From contig OMZE01000012.1 in NCBI GenBank assembly GCA_900315455.1, positions 62,001 to 126,000 of the forward strand: a DNA stretch of 64,000 nucleotides, written 5' to 3'. Position 1 is the stretch's first letter. Every line of letters begins with the position of its first letter. Below are positions 7,236 through 16,335 of the stretch, in pieces. The stretch is from an uncultured Prevotellaceae bacterium. GTDB taxonomy: Bacteria; Bacteroidota; Bacteroidia; Bacteroidales; Bacteroidaceae. The position numbers and the translations under genes are program-made. The notes below the pieces were generated by a model that saw nothing but the letters and a program-made list of their open reading frames with translations, did not search any database and had not been told where the DNA came from.

Positions 7236-9266
7236 ATGATGACGATGAAAGAAATTAGAAACATACTTGAAGAGTGTTCTATTAACGACATATATTTCTC
7301 TAATAGAGGGGCTTCTATATTATACAAGATACCTATCTATCAGCGAAATTATGCTTGGGAACGTGAAGAAATATATGCCTTGATAAAGGATGTGTATGAT
7401 TCGTTAAAGAAACCTGTTTATTATATAGGTACTCTTGTCACATACAAACGTGACGAAAATATATTTGAGGTTATTGATGGTCAACAGCGACTGACAACAA
7501 TCTATATTATCCTAAAGGCTTTGGGCATCGAATCTATTGCAAACACTCTTACTTATTCTGCAAGAAAAGTTTCTGCTGCAACAATAGAAAAGATGCCTAA
7601 TTTTAGCGAAGAAAACGACCAGGGTATTCTTAGTGGATTCCAATATGCAAAGGAATCTCTCAGCAGCATTGTGGGTGACAAGAAGGCTGAAATAGATGCT
7701 TTCAAGGATTATTTCTTGAACAATGTGCATATCATCCATTATCGTGTACCAAAAGATGTGGATTTAAATCACTATTTTGAAGTGATGAACTCTCGTGGAG
7801 AACAGTTGGAAAAGCACGAAATAGTAAAAGCGAAACTCAGTGAGCAGTTAATCGGCGATGATGTTGCGATGGAAAAATTCAGTCGTATATGGGAAGCCTG
7901 TAGCGATATGAGTTTCTATATCCAGCAGAAACTTCCAGGGATGACAAGTGTGTTCGGTAATACGATGGATAGTTTTGACATAAAGTCTTTCGACGAGTTC
8001 CCGAATTCTGATGCAGGTTCATCATTAGGAAAAAAAACTATTTCGGAACTATTGAATGCTCCTATAAGAAAACTTGAGAGCATGTACGAAGATGATCAGA
8101 ATGATAGTTTTCAGCCAATAATTGATTTCCCGAATTTCCTCTTGATAGTCCTTAAGATTACGAGGATGTGGAACGAAGAAGATTTTGATCCTTTGAGTTT
8201 TACTCTTGATGATAAAGAATTGATTAAGGAGTTTGAAAAGATCAATCTCACTCCAGAGTTTGTCAAGGACTTTGCATTCAATCTCCTTTTGGCAAAGTAT
8301 TATCTTGATAACTACGTAATACATCACACAGATGGTGTAGATAGAGCCGTTGAGAATCCATGGAAGTTACAATACTATTATAAAAAAGGCAATAGTGCTG
8401 CCTATCTTAAGGATTTGTATGAGAGCAATAAAGCACAAGAAGAGGCGATTCAATTATTGTCCATGTTTGAAGTTGCCTTCACACCGAAGCAACGAAAGAA
8501 CTACCTGTTCTATTGCTTATACCATTTATTTGAAGATTGGAACCTAAATAATTATTTGGTATTCTTGCGAAATCTTGCTAAAAAGTATTTCTTTGACGTA
8601 TACCTTGATGCAAATAAACTCAACGACTTAAAACAACCTAAGCCAAATAGTTTTGATGAAACTATTCTTATTGGTAATGAATTAAACGTCGAATTAGAAG
8701 ACGTGGAACGAGACTTTGATATTATTTATCCTGTCGGAGCATGTAATATTCCTCTGTATGTATTTAACTATACCGACTATAAACTTTGGAAAAAATATGC
8801 AGATGAGTTACGTGGTAAAAAGACAAAGAAAGGGTCGAAAGAGCGAACTCAGTTCTTTGAAGAGCTTGGCTGTAGTGACTTTGAACTAGACCCGTTCAAT
8901 AATTTCTATTTCTCTCGTACTCGTAAGTCTTTGGAACACTATTATCCACAAGCTAAGGCTGGTGAGGGAAAACAACTTAGTTCTGATGAAATAAACTGCT
9001 TTGGAAATTTTGCCATGATAGGTTCAGATGCAAACAGTTCCGGATCTAACTGGAATCCAATTGATAAAAAGAATCGCTATCTTGATACAAAGTCTAATCA
9101 GGTGAGCGTAGCTTCCCTGAAGTTCCGGATAATGTTACAGATATGCCAGGATAACTATGATGCCGGAGTTATAAATGAGAAAATTAAACGTCCTTTTGGC
9201 TTAGAATGGAATTATGAAGACATTCAGGAACATCAGAGAAAGATGCTGGATATAATCATACAATGA
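7236..9266 (+). CDS. DUF262-DUF1524 (GmrSD-like) restriction protein
   Basis: A 676-residue protein with an N-terminal DUF262 domain (YQRNYAW at 35-41, DGQQR at 81-85) and a C-terminal region that fits the DUF1524 HNH nuclease: an EHYYPQ motif with His568 and Pro571, then CFGNFAMIG and an NSSGSN motif about 30 residues later. The same fusion occurs in type IV restriction enzymes such as GmrSD and in BrxU and SspE, which cut modified or phosphorothioated DNA. The start codon follows the stop of the first DUF262 gene with no gap, implying translational coupling and a possible two-protein complex. An alternative ATG lies three codons in. Confidence 0.82.
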   Translation: MMTMKEIRNILEECSINDIYFSNRGASILYKIPIYQRNYAWEREEIYALIKDVYDSLKKPVYYIGTLVTYKRDENIFEVIDGQQRLTTIYIILKALGIESIANTLTYSARKVSAATIEKMPNFSEENDQGILSGFQYAKESLSSIVGDKKAEIDAFKDYFLNNVHIIHYRVPKDVDLNHYFEVMNSRGEQLEKHEIVKAKLSEQLIGDDVAMEKFSRIWEACSDMSFYIQQKLPGMTSVFGNTMDSFDIKSFDEFPNSDAGSSLGKKTISELLNAPIRKLESMYEDDQNDSFQPIIDFPNFLLIVLKITRMWNEEDFDPLSFTLDDKELIKEFEKINLTPEFVKDFAFNLLLAKYYLDNYVIHHTDGVDRAVENPWKLQYYYKKGNSAAYLKDLYESNKAQEEAIQLLSMFEVAFTPKQRKNYLFYCLYHLFEDWNLNNYLVFLRNLAKKYFFDVYLDANKLNDLKQPKPNSFDETILIGNELNVELEDVERDFDIIYPVGACNIPLYVFNYTDYKLWKKYADELRGKKTKKGSKERTQFFEELGCSDFELDPFNNFYFSRTRKSLEHYYPQAKAGEGKQLSSDEINCFGNFAMIGSDANSSGSNWNPIDKKNRYLDTKSNQVSVASLKFRIMLQICQDNYDAGVINEKIKRPFGLEWNYEDIQEHQRKMLDIIIQ

Positions 9267-9286
9267 AAGATTAAACAATTTCAAAT

Positions 9287-9433
9287 ATGGCAAGACAAAG
9301 GGGACTACCAGAAATGTACAGACCATCTGTTGAGGATGCGGAATGGTTTGTCAAATACTGGCATAACTGGAAAGGACTCAATCAACTGGGCTTTGCACTT
9401 ATGGAAGTCAGAGATCTTTTGATGGTCGAATGA
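9287..9433 (+). CDS. Small ORF of 48 residues between DUF262 and nuclease genes
   Basis: The frame starts with ATG 20 bases after the DUF262-DUF1524 gene and encodes a charged, tryptophan-rich peptide beginning MARQRGLPEMYRP and containing WFVKYWHNW. I do not recognise it. It could be a real small component of the cassette or the N-terminal remnant of a larger gene, since it ends abruptly in LLMVE just before the nuclease-like gene. No signal peptide or membrane segment is visible. Confidence 0.4.
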   Translation: MARQRGLPEMYRPSVEDAEWFVKYWHNWKGLNQLGFALMEVRDLLMVE

Positions 9434-9460
9434 CGGATGTATTAATGGTTAAGAAAAAGA

Positions 9461-10477
9461 ATGAATTTCAAAGATATAGCTCGGAGAAAACAGGCAGATT
9501 ACTTTGAAAGCCATTATGGCATCACGGAATTTGCCACTGTTAAACGAAAGCCAAAAGGTTGTACAGAACCTATCGAATTCTATGTGCCAGCCCTATTGAA
9601 ATGGGAGGATGCAAAGGATGGCAAGATATTCTATGAGGGCTATCGTGCGGATATTCTGAAAGAAATATATCGGCTACGTCAATCCAGTGAATACACCCCT
9701 TCAGGGATGATGATGTGCCATACGCTACGAAGTGAGCACATACCATGGAATATCTTTTTCCCTATGTCTCTCAATGATGAAATGAAGAATAGTGCCAAAA
9801 CTATTTTCAATTCCATCATCGAAAATGTATCATCTACTCTACCCAAGATAAAGGAAATAACTGACATAAAAATTGAGTATGCTCCCCTAGATAAAGATGC
9901 CACCGAAAGACCTTTCACCGCATGTTATCTCAATGACAAGACATCCTTTGACACCTACATCGGATATCTCGCTGAAGACGGTATGATAGGTGGTATCGGA
10001 ATAGAGGTCAAATACACGGAGGAAGGTTACAGACCTGGCGAAGCAGAAAAGAAAGCAGCCATCATAGACCATGAGAATCCGCAATATCGCTACTGGGATG
10101 TGATGAAGAAATCCGGCTATTACATTCTTGAAGCATATAACCCTGACGACAAATACCCATCCCTCTGGTCACCATTAGTGAGTGACGAACTGCGTCAGAT
10201 ATGGAGAAACCATCTTCTAGGCGCCTCGATGGTGCAACATCATGACATCACTCACTTCCTATCTCTGCACCTATATCCACAAGGCAACACACATTTCCAC
10301 GGCGACGGAGAACATGAAGGTGCAGTTAGCAACTATAAAAGATGGCTTTCTGAAGAGGGGCAACAAACTTGGACCGCTGTCACCTTCGAGGAACTATTCC
10401 AACTGATGCAAGATAATTTTCACGACCATAAGGAATTGGTGTGGATTAACTACCTAAAAGAACGTTATCTTTATTGA
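9461..10477 (+). CDS. PD-(D/E)XK nuclease-like protein (PGN_0703-type)
   Basis: A 338-residue cytoplasmic protein. Asp164 in a TSFDTYIGY segment, followed by GGIGIEVKYTE with Glu182 and Lys184, forms a D-x17-E-x-K pattern typical of PD-(D/E)XK nucleases, and the overall layout recalls the PGN_0703 family of putative restriction endonucleases. It would cut DNA if active. It is the last gene of the A/T-rich cassette that starts with two DUF262 genes and is separated from them by the 48-residue ORF. Base composition is between that of the DUF262 genes and the flanking genome. The family call is from memory of motif order. Confidence 0.65.
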   Translation: MNFKDIARRKQADYFESHYGITEFATVKRKPKGCTEPIEFYVPALLKWEDAKDGKIFYEGYRADILKEIYRLRQSSEYTPSGMMMCHTLRSEHIPWNIFFPMSLNDEMKNSAKTIFNSIIENVSSTLPKIKEITDIKIEYAPLDKDATERPFTACYLNDKTSFDTYIGYLAEDGMIGGIGIEVKYTEEGYRPGEAEKKAAIIDHENPQYRYWDVMKKSGYYILEAYNPDDKYPSLWSPLVSDELRQIWRNHLLGASMVQHHDITHFLSLHLYPQGNTHFHGDGEHEGAVSNYKRWLSEEGQQTWTAVTFEELFQLMQDNFHDHKELVWINYLKERYLY

Positions 10478-10511
10478 CAGATAGTTTACGGTGGCTCCCG
10501 ATGAATGAGAC

Positions 10512-10718
10512 CTAAAAAACAGGAATCATCTCTTTCTTCCTCCACCTTCTCGCTGCTTTCATTGCATTATACATACGAACAATCTGCTCCAAAACCGTGT
10601 CGTCGTCAAATAACAACGTGCGAGAATCTATCTCAGTCCAAGATTGCATTTCGTGTTTTATAAAAAGATATATCCATTTATGAAACCATGAATGATGTAC
10701 TAATATGGAAAATATCAA
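10512..10718 (-). pseudogene. Possible gene remnant or small ORF of 68 residues
   Basis: The minus-strand frame ends in a charged segment containing EIDSRTLLFDDDTV and MYNAMKAARRWRKK that looks like real protein, whereas its first 20 residues are hydrophobic and overlap the start of the plus-strand gene at 10705. The plausible coding part runs from an internal ATG near residue 24. I do not recognise a family. It may be the C-terminal remnant of a gene lost when the DUF262 cassette was inserted. Confidence 0.25.
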
Positions 10719-10998
10719 CTACACCAAACTCCGCGAAATGATCTCCCGCTGTCAGTGGACGTTTGCCAAGACGATGCCGTGGGCACCTCACGAGTATATC
10801 GTGCGAGGCAAATGTGCGCTGACAGAAGAAGAGTTCTTGTATTTCATCGATATGCAGCGCCGGTTCGGAAAACATGAACACTGGGGGAAGTATTACCATC
10901 CCTATCTTTATATCGATGATTACAAATATTGGACTATGGGCGCACCTTATGAGGAAACCATTGTGATAAATAGAGCGAAGGTGGAAAACAGCAGGTAA
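10705..10998 (+). CDS. Conserved-looking hypothetical protein, 97 residues
   Basis: A small cytoplasmic protein starting with a Met-Glu-Asn-Ile sequence, with no signal peptide. It contains a WAPHEYIVRG segment and a C-terminal YLYIDDYKYWTMG segment followed by ETIVINRA, an arrangement I associate with short conserved bacterial proteins of unknown function. The dense aromatic content and absence of low-complexity sequence support translation. It stands alone, with a 188-base gap to the next gene, which has its own promoter. Confidence 0.6.
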   Translation: MENINYTKLREMISRCQWTFAKTMPWAPHEYIVRGKCALTEEEFLYFIDMQRRFGKHEHWGKYYHPYLYIDDYKYWTMGAPYEETIVINRAKVENSR

Positions 10999-11129
10999 GA
11001 AAAAAGAGTAAGGTTGTATATCAGGCAATGGGTGTGAAAAAACAGTTTTGTTATCGGCCATGATAGCAAAAGATAATGTTTTATGCTTTTTTATTGTTGC
11101 TCGATAAGGGATACATCAAATAATTGTGT

Positions 11130-11137
11130 TATCTTTG
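11130..11137 (+). promoter_or_regulatory. Promoter -7 element TATCTTTG
   Basis: This matches TAnnTTTG and lies 50 bases upstream of the secreted-protein start at 11187. It is the only good match in the gap after 10998. Confidence 0.5.
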
Positions 11138-11186
11138 CATGAGCGAGTTGAATAGATGACATTTTATGTGATAAAAACACTTTATT

Positions 11187-11798
11187 ATGAAAAAAGCAGT
11201 ATCTTTAATTATCTTTACCTGCCTCGCACTGTCGTTAATGGCACAGAATGGCATCAAAGTGAACTATAAAGGTTCCAGGCCCACCATCACAGATTTTGTA
11301 TGGGCCGCATTTCCTGCATTGAACTATGAAGACGAGGATGAAACTGGCGACCGCCCATGGAAAGCATTGGAAAATGCCATGAAACTTCACAGTAAAGGTC
11401 TTCCACTTGAGAAAGGAGAGACGTTGACCATCGACACGAAAAACGGATATATCCTTTATGAACATTCAGGCGATGAAGACGCTGATTATATTTTCAGATT
11501 GGAAGCATGTTTCTGGAATGAGTCGGACGGAAAACACAAACTAATCGCTTTTAACGATATGGCGAGTTACACAGAGGGAAAGCCATGTATAACCGAACTG
11601 AGTGACATGCGTTTCTTTCGTTACAATAATGCCACGAAACGTATGGTAGGTTGCGATCCTCCCGGATTCGAAATTGAATACGGCGGCATATATGAACTGC
11701 CGCGTGTAGGTAAAAACATTATTTACATTAAATATCATGACGACGGCACCACCGAACGGAGAGTGCTAAAATGGAACGGGAAACGATTTGCATTTTAG
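11187..11798 (+). CDS. Secreted hypothetical protein, 203 residues
   Basis: A clear Sec signal peptide (a lysine pair, a hydrophobic core and cleavage after a Met-Ala-Gln motif near residue 20) indicates export to the periplasm or surface. The mature part is acidic and rich in aromatics, with several short beta-like stretches, and ends in an RRVLKWNGKRF segment. No domain is recognised. It is followed after 9 bases by a DUF1349 lipoprotein gene and then a CotH gene, so it is probably the first gene of an envelope operon. Confidence 0.65.
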   Translation: MKKAVSLIIFTCLALSLMAQNGIKVNYKGSRPTITDFVWAAFPALNYEDEDETGDRPWKALENAMKLHSKGLPLEKGETLTIDTKNGYILYEHSGDEDADYIFRLEACFWNESDGKHKLIAFNDMASYTEGKPCITELSDMRFFRYNNATKRMVGCDPPGFEIEYGGIYELPRVGKNIIYIKYHDDGTTERRVLKWNGKRFAF

Positions 11799-11807
11799 TC
11801 TGATTGG

Positions 11808-12545
11808 ATGAATATGAAAAGAAATCTTATACTACTAAGCCTTGCCCTGATGCTTGCGGCATGCGGACAGAAGGCAGAACAAAAAGAGGATACTATGGAT
11901 TCAACAGACGTCGTCAAGATGGCTCTTGCAGGTAACGGAAAGATTGACCTAAACGCCCTGCAATGGACCCGTGAACCAAAAAGCGTCGAGATGAAAGGTG
12001 ACACCATCACTATCACGACCGCCCCTCACACCGACTTGTGGCAGCGTACATACTATCATTTCCAGAACGACAATGCCCCTGTGCTACAGATGAAGACACG
12101 GGAGAAGTTTTTCAGTTTTGTGGTGAAAACCGACTTCACACAAAGTCATCACCGTTTCGATCAGTGCGGCATCGTGATGTATCTCGACAGCGAGAACTGG
12201 CTGAAAGGCTCTGTGGAATATGAGAACGAGGAGTTTCAGCATCTTGGCAGCGTGGTGACCAACAATGGCTATTCGGATTGGGCCACGACAGCCATCCCCG
12301 CTGATGTGAAGACGATGTGGTATCGTTTCTCCCGCCGTGAGGACGACTATTGTATCGAGTGCTCCACCGATGGCACGAACTTCAGCCAAATGCGTATCTG
12401 CCACATGTATGCAGGTGCAGAGGAAATCAGTTTCGGCATCTATGCCTGTTCGCCTGAGGAATCCTCTTTCACGGCAGTATTTTCCGACATGAAGATTACA
12501 GAATGCGCATGGAAGGCACATGATGGTCAGCAACCTGATGCATAG
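11808..12545 (+). CDS. DUF1349 (concanavalin-like) lipoprotein
   Basis: A 245-residue protein with a lipoprotein signal (LMLAAC, cysteine at about residue 20). The body matches DUF1349, a concanavalin A-like jelly-roll fold: it has an aromatic DLWQRTYYHFQNDNAP strand near 75, a QCGIVMYLDSENWLKGSVEY segment near 125, and a GIYACSPEESSFTAVFSDM terminus. The domain often binds or processes carbohydrate. An ATG two codons downstream (MKRNLIL) is an alternative start. It lies between another exported-protein gene and CotH. Confidence 0.8.
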   Translation: MNMKRNLILLSLALMLAACGQKAEQKEDTMDSTDVVKMALAGNGKIDLNALQWTREPKSVEMKGDTITITTAPHTDLWQRTYYHFQNDNAPVLQMKTREKFFSFVVKTDFTQSHHRFDQCGIVMYLDSENWLKGSVEYENEEFQHLGSVVTNNGYSDWATTAIPADVKTMWYRFSRREDDYCIECSTDGTNFSQMRICHMYAGAEEISFGIYACSPEESSFTAVFSDMKITECAWKAHDGQQPDA

Positions 12546-12569
12546 TGGTGAAGAACCAAAGAAATCACG

Positions 12570-14369
12570 ATGAAAAAATACGGATTATTGTTTATGGTGT
12601 TTTGGGCTGCCATGTCGTTGATGGCAGCAGCAGAACTGCCTGTCGTGCGTATCACCACCACGACAACACTCTCCAGCAAGAAGAAAGTGCCGGCACGGAT
12701 GCAGGCAGGTACGTATGACGGCGCCATCGGTATCAAGTTGAGAGGAAACAGTTCGCTCAGTTTCAACCAGAAAAAATACACCATAGAACTTCGTGACGAG
12801 AATGGTAAAGAAAAAGACTTCTCCTTGTTGGGGTTGCCTGCCAATAGCGACTGGGTGCTGCTGGCTCCCTACAACGACGTGTCGATGATGAGAGACCCCA
12901 TGGCGTTTCAACTGTGGAGAGACATGGGACATTGGGGGCCAAGAACGGAAATGGTGGAACTGTATGTCGACGACGACTACCGCGGCATCTACATCCTGAG
13001 CGAAGCAATCAAGCGGGGAGAGCAGCGGGTGAATGTCTCAAAACTGAAAAAGACGGATATTGAAGGGCGTGAACTGACAGGAGGATATATCCTTCGAATA
13101 GATGCCTATGATGAGGACGATGCCACGTTCGCGTCGAAAGTGCCGGGAATCGGAGAGGGTCTCATAACCAGCCAGATAGTGTGGTCGTGCATATACCCAA
13201 AGAAAAAGAACCTGCAAGAAGAGCAATTGGCCTACATAAAGGCTTTTATCGACTCTGTAGAACTCACCATCCAATCGGAGCACTTCACCGACCCACGATG
13301 GGGATATGCCCGTTTTATCGACGTGCCTTCGTTCGTGGATTATTTCATCCATACCGAACTGAGCCTGAATGCCGACGGATACAAGCGAAGCGCATACTTC
13401 TACAAGGAGAAGGACAAGGAGGACGGAAGTATCGGGAAACTATTCGCAGGACCTGTTTGGGACTATAACCTGGCTTATGGTAACTGCAATTTCTGCAATG
13501 CTAACAACATCGAGGCATGGTGCTTCGAGGGAGGCAACACCCAGCCCACTCCTGCCTTATGGCAACGGTTGTTGCAGGACCCGTCGTTCCGCAAGGCTGT
13601 TAAAAAACGGTATAAGGAGTTGAGGAAGGGAATATTAAGCGACGAGGCCATCGGCAAATACATCGATGCGCAAGCGAAATTGCTCCAGCCGTATGTGGAC
13701 CGCCATTTCAAAAAATATCCGGAATTGTTGGTAACCGAGGAGCAGAAAGCCAATTTCAAATCAGGAACCTTCGGCGGATTTCCCTTCGGCGGTTTCCCTC
13801 CTATGGGCAATGACTCCATCCCCGGAGCATTCGGCGGATTCCCCTTCGGTGGTTTCCCACCTATGGGCAATGACTCCATCCCTGGAGCCTTCGGCGGACT
13901 CCCCTTCGGCGGATTCCCACCTATGGGCAACGACTCCATCCCCGGAGCCTTCGGCGGACTCCCCTTCGGCGGATTCCCACCTATGGGCAACGACTCCATC
14001 CCCGGAGCCTTCGGCGGACTCCCCTTCGGCGGTTTCCCACCTATGGGCAATAACTCCATCCCCGGAGCATTCGGCGGTTTCCCCTTCGGTGGTTTCCCGC
14101 CTATGGGCAATGACTCCATTCCCGGAATGTTTGGAGGTTTCCCTTCAATGGAAGGATTTGGCGGTTTTGGAGATGCCATCGGTATGTTTGCTGCCTATCG
14201 TGTGTGTTCATACGATGAGGAAATAGCCGTGCTGAGGAAATGGCTGGTCGACCGGCTTGCCTTCCTCGACCGCAACATCGAGCGTTTTGACAAAGACTTT
14301 GAACCCCGTGTTCAGGAACTGAAAGAAATCACCATTCCCCAGTTCAACGGATTCCCCTTCTTCCGATAG
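12570..14369 (+). CDS. CotH-family protein kinase-like secreted protein with internal tandem repeat
   Basis: A 599-residue protein with a signal peptide ending near a Met-Ala-Ala-Ala-Glu motif. Residues about 25-340 carry CotH features: KLRGNSSLSFNQKKYTIELR-type N-lobe with a lysine in the KKYTIEL strand, then a GGYILRIDAYD segment and the catalytic-type GPVWDYNLAYGN metal-binding segment. CotH proteins are atypical protein kinases. Residues about 401-520 hold six copies of a 20-residue Gly/Phe/Pro repeat, and a normal helical C-terminus follows. The insert sits inside the fold and shows little divergence between copies. Confidence 0.85.
   Translation: MKKYGLLFMVFWAAMSLMAAAELPVVRITTTTTLSSKKKVPARMQAGTYDGAIGIKLRGNSSLSFNQKKYTIELRDENGKEKDFSLLGLPANSDWVLLAPYNDVSMMRDPMAFQLWRDMGHWGPRTEMVELYVDDDYRGIYILSEAIKRGEQRVNVSKLKKTDIEGRELTGGYILRIDAYDEDDATFASKVPGIGEGLITSQIVWSCIYPKKKNLQEEQLAYIKAFIDSVELTIQSEHFTDPRWGYARFIDVPSFVDYFIHTELSLNADGYKRSAYFYKEKDKEDGSIGKLFAGPVWDYNLAYGNCNFCNANNIEAWCFEGGNTQPTPALWQRLLQDPSFRKAVKKRYKELRKGILSDEAIGKYIDAQAKLLQPYVDRHFKKYPELLVTEEQKANFKSGTFGGFPFGGFPPMGNDSIPGAFGGFPFGGFPPMGNDSIPGAFGGLPFGGFPPMGNDSIPGAFGGLPFGGFPPMGNDSIPGAFGGLPFGGFPPMGNNSIPGAFGGFPFGGFPPMGNDSIPGMFGGFPSMEGFGGFGDAIGMFAAYRVCSYDEEIAVLRKWLVDRLAFLDRNIERFDKDFEPRVQELKEITIPQFNGFPFFR
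13770..14129 (+). repeat. In-frame 60-bp tandem repeat, six copies
   Basis: Units start at 13770, 13830, 13890, 13950, 14010 and 14070, each encoding 20 residues on the pattern FGGxPFGGFPPMGN(D/N)S-IPG. Copies differ by only a few bases, and a degraded seventh copy (MFGGFPSMEG) follows. The high identity predicts copy-number variation between strains. Confidence 0.95.
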
Positions 14370-14430
14370 AATGGATTCAGGCACCCATATGCAGATATAG
14401 AGAATATAATTGAAAAACAATACAGTCAAG

Positions 14431-16032
14431 ATGAAAAGACAATTGCTATTTTTCCTGATGTTGGCTATTTCGATATACAGTCGGGCTGGCGACCGACTGT
14501 CTGCCCTCCCCTATCCAATCCTTGGCGGCGAGTTGAGTAATTCGGCCACCACGTCGGTGGAGGACATTGACGAAGTGATGCCACGAATGAAAGCCTTAGG
14601 GCTGAACACCGTACTCGTTCCGGCTTATTGGGAACTGATGGAACCTGTGGAGGGACAGTTTGACTTCACCCTTATCGACCGAACCATCGATGTGGCACGC
14701 CAAGAGCAGTTACACGTCATTTTCCTCTGGTTCGGCGTATGGAAGAACAGCATGTCGTGCTATGCGCCGGGATGGTTCAAGCAAGACACCAAACGATTTC
14801 CCAGAGCCGTGACCGCCGATGGAAAGCCGATGGAGATAGCATCGTGCTTCAGCGATAACGTGCTGCAGGCCGACCTGAAAGCATTTTCTGCCTTGATGAA
14901 ACACATCAAGGAACGCGACCCTCTACGCGAGGTAGTCATCATGATGCAGATAGAGAATGAGATTGGTATGCTGGAGTCGGCACGCGACCATTCGCCTTTG
15001 GCCGAGAAAGCCTATCAGAAGGAGCGCTGGGCAGAGCGGTATGGTACGGATGACTATGCCGATGAGCAGTTCATGGCACTATACTATGCCCGCTACGTGG
15101 AACACCTGGCCAAGGCGGCACGACAGATTCACGACATGCCGCTCTATGTCAATGCCGCCATGAACAGCCGCGGACGCCGCCCGGGAGAATACCCGTCGGC
15201 AGGCCCGCTTGCTCATCTCATCGACTTCTGGCGCGAGGGTGCTCCAAGCATCGACCTGCTCGCCCCCGACATCTACGACACAGGGTTCAAGTCGTGGGCA
15301 GCGCAATATGCCATGCCCCAGCGACCACAAGATGGCGGCAAGGTGAAAAACCGTCTCTTCATTCCAGAAAGCCGTTGTTGTGAGAACAGTGGCGTTCGTG
15401 CCCTCTATGCCTTTGGTGAGCATCAGGCTTTAGGCTTCAGTCCCTTTGCCATCGATCAGGCAAGTTCGGCAGAAACGTCTTCCGTGACGAAAGCCTATGC
15501 ATTGTTACGGCAGATATTCAACTATCAGTCATCCATATTCAATTCGAAGACATGGGGATTACTTTTCGACCAGGAAGACAAAGAGCGTGTCATCGATGAC
15601 AACGGTGTGGTGATGACCTGCCGGCATTTCTTCACCCTGCCGTGGGACCCACGTGCCACCGATGGCAGTGTCTGGCCCGAGGGCGGCGCCATGCTCATCC
15701 GACTTGGAAAGTACGATTATCTTTTGGCAGGGAGTGGCGTGGTCGTAGACTTCAAGACTCCCACAGAGAAACAGCAGGAACAGCAGAAACTACTGGGTGA
15801 GGACGGTTTTGCCGAGGCAGGCAACACTCCTGGCCAATCGTCAAAGGCAGGAAAACGATTTCACGGCAAGCGCCTTGGTCTGCTCTCCGTCGACGAAATA
15901 GAGGTTGACAGCGAAGGCAAACTGAAATACCTGCGTCGCCACAATGGCGACCAAAGCCATCAAGGACGCCACGCCCGCATCAGCGTAGGTGACTGGAAAC
16001 TGCTTCACATCCGGCTCTATGAATATGAATGA
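14431..16032 (+). CDS. GH35-like beta-galactosidase with DUF5597-type C-terminus
   Basis: A 533-residue exported glycoside hydrolase of the clan GH-A TIM-barrel type. The signal peptide ends near residue 19. The N-terminal half has the family's VPAYWELMEPVEGQFDF segment and the acid/base glutamate in MMQIENEIG near residue 178; the likely nucleophile is the glutamate in FIPESRC near residue 315. The remainder resembles DUF5597. The longer frame begins at a TTG at 14410; the ATG at 14431 directly precedes a normal signal peptide and is preferred. It lies 61 bases after the CotH gene, and its substrate is probably a beta-galactoside of plant polysaccharide. Confidence 0.82.
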   Translation: MKRQLLFFLMLAISIYSRAGDRLSALPYPILGGELSNSATTSVEDIDEVMPRMKALGLNTVLVPAYWELMEPVEGQFDFTLIDRTIDVARQEQLHVIFLWFGVWKNSMSCYAPGWFKQDTKRFPRAVTADGKPMEIASCFSDNVLQADLKAFSALMKHIKERDPLREVVIMMQIENEIGMLESARDHSPLAEKAYQKERWAERYGTDDYADEQFMALYYARYVEHLAKAARQIHDMPLYVNAAMNSRGRRPGEYPSAGPLAHLIDFWREGAPSIDLLAPDIYDTGFKSWAAQYAMPQRPQDGGKVKNRLFIPESRCCENSGVRALYAFGEHQALGFSPFAIDQASSAETSSVTKAYALLRQIFNYQSSIFNSKTWGLLFDQEDKERVIDDNGVVMTCRHFFTLPWDPRATDGSVWPEGGAMLIRLGKYDYLLAGSGVVVDFKTPTEKQQEQQKLLGEDGFAEAGNTPGQSSKAGKRFHGKRLGLLSVDEIEVDSEGKLKYLRRHNGDQSHQGRHARISVGDWKLLHIRLYEYE

Positions 16033-16155
16033 TGGCAGGACGTGGATACTTGCTGAAGAGGATTTATACTGGAGCCAGGGTGCATTGGAGATGATTGAAT
16101 GCATCGGTGCACAAAACTGGCTGTTTACACAAGTCTAACATAAAAAAGCACTATT

Positions 16156-16326
16156 ATGAAAGAAAAAGTATTACAGGCCATGCGCGAGTTCGGCGCTCCC
16201 GTGAACGCAGGCAAGATTGCAGAGATTACCGGTATTGACCGTAAGGAAGTGGACAAGGCTTTCGCTGAATTGAAAAAGGAAGGTGCGATAGTGTCGCCCG
16301 TCCGTTGCAAGTGGCAGCCCGCTTGA
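16156..16326 (+). CDS. Small winged-helix regulator, 56 residues
   Basis: The frame MKEKVLQAM to a CKWQPA end encodes a compact helix-turn-helix: helix 1 (EKVLQAMREF), helix 2 (AGKIAEITG), recognition helix (DRKEVDKAFAELKKEG), and a short C-terminal beta pair (AIVSPVRCKW). Small MarR/ArsR-like proteins of this exact layout are common in Bacteroidales. It stands alone and probably has a nearby promoter; the target is unknown. It is below the usual length cut-off but the fold pattern is strong. Confidence 0.75.
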   Translation: MKEKVLQAMREFGAPVNAGKIAEITGIDRKEVDKAFAELKKEGAIVSPVRCKWQPA

Positions 16327-16335
16327 TGAACTCTC

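Noticed and set aside
13475-14179. A 234-residue minus-strand frame rich in Lys-Pro-Pro repeats.
   Set aside because: It is the antisense shadow of the in-frame 60-bp repeat of the CotH gene.
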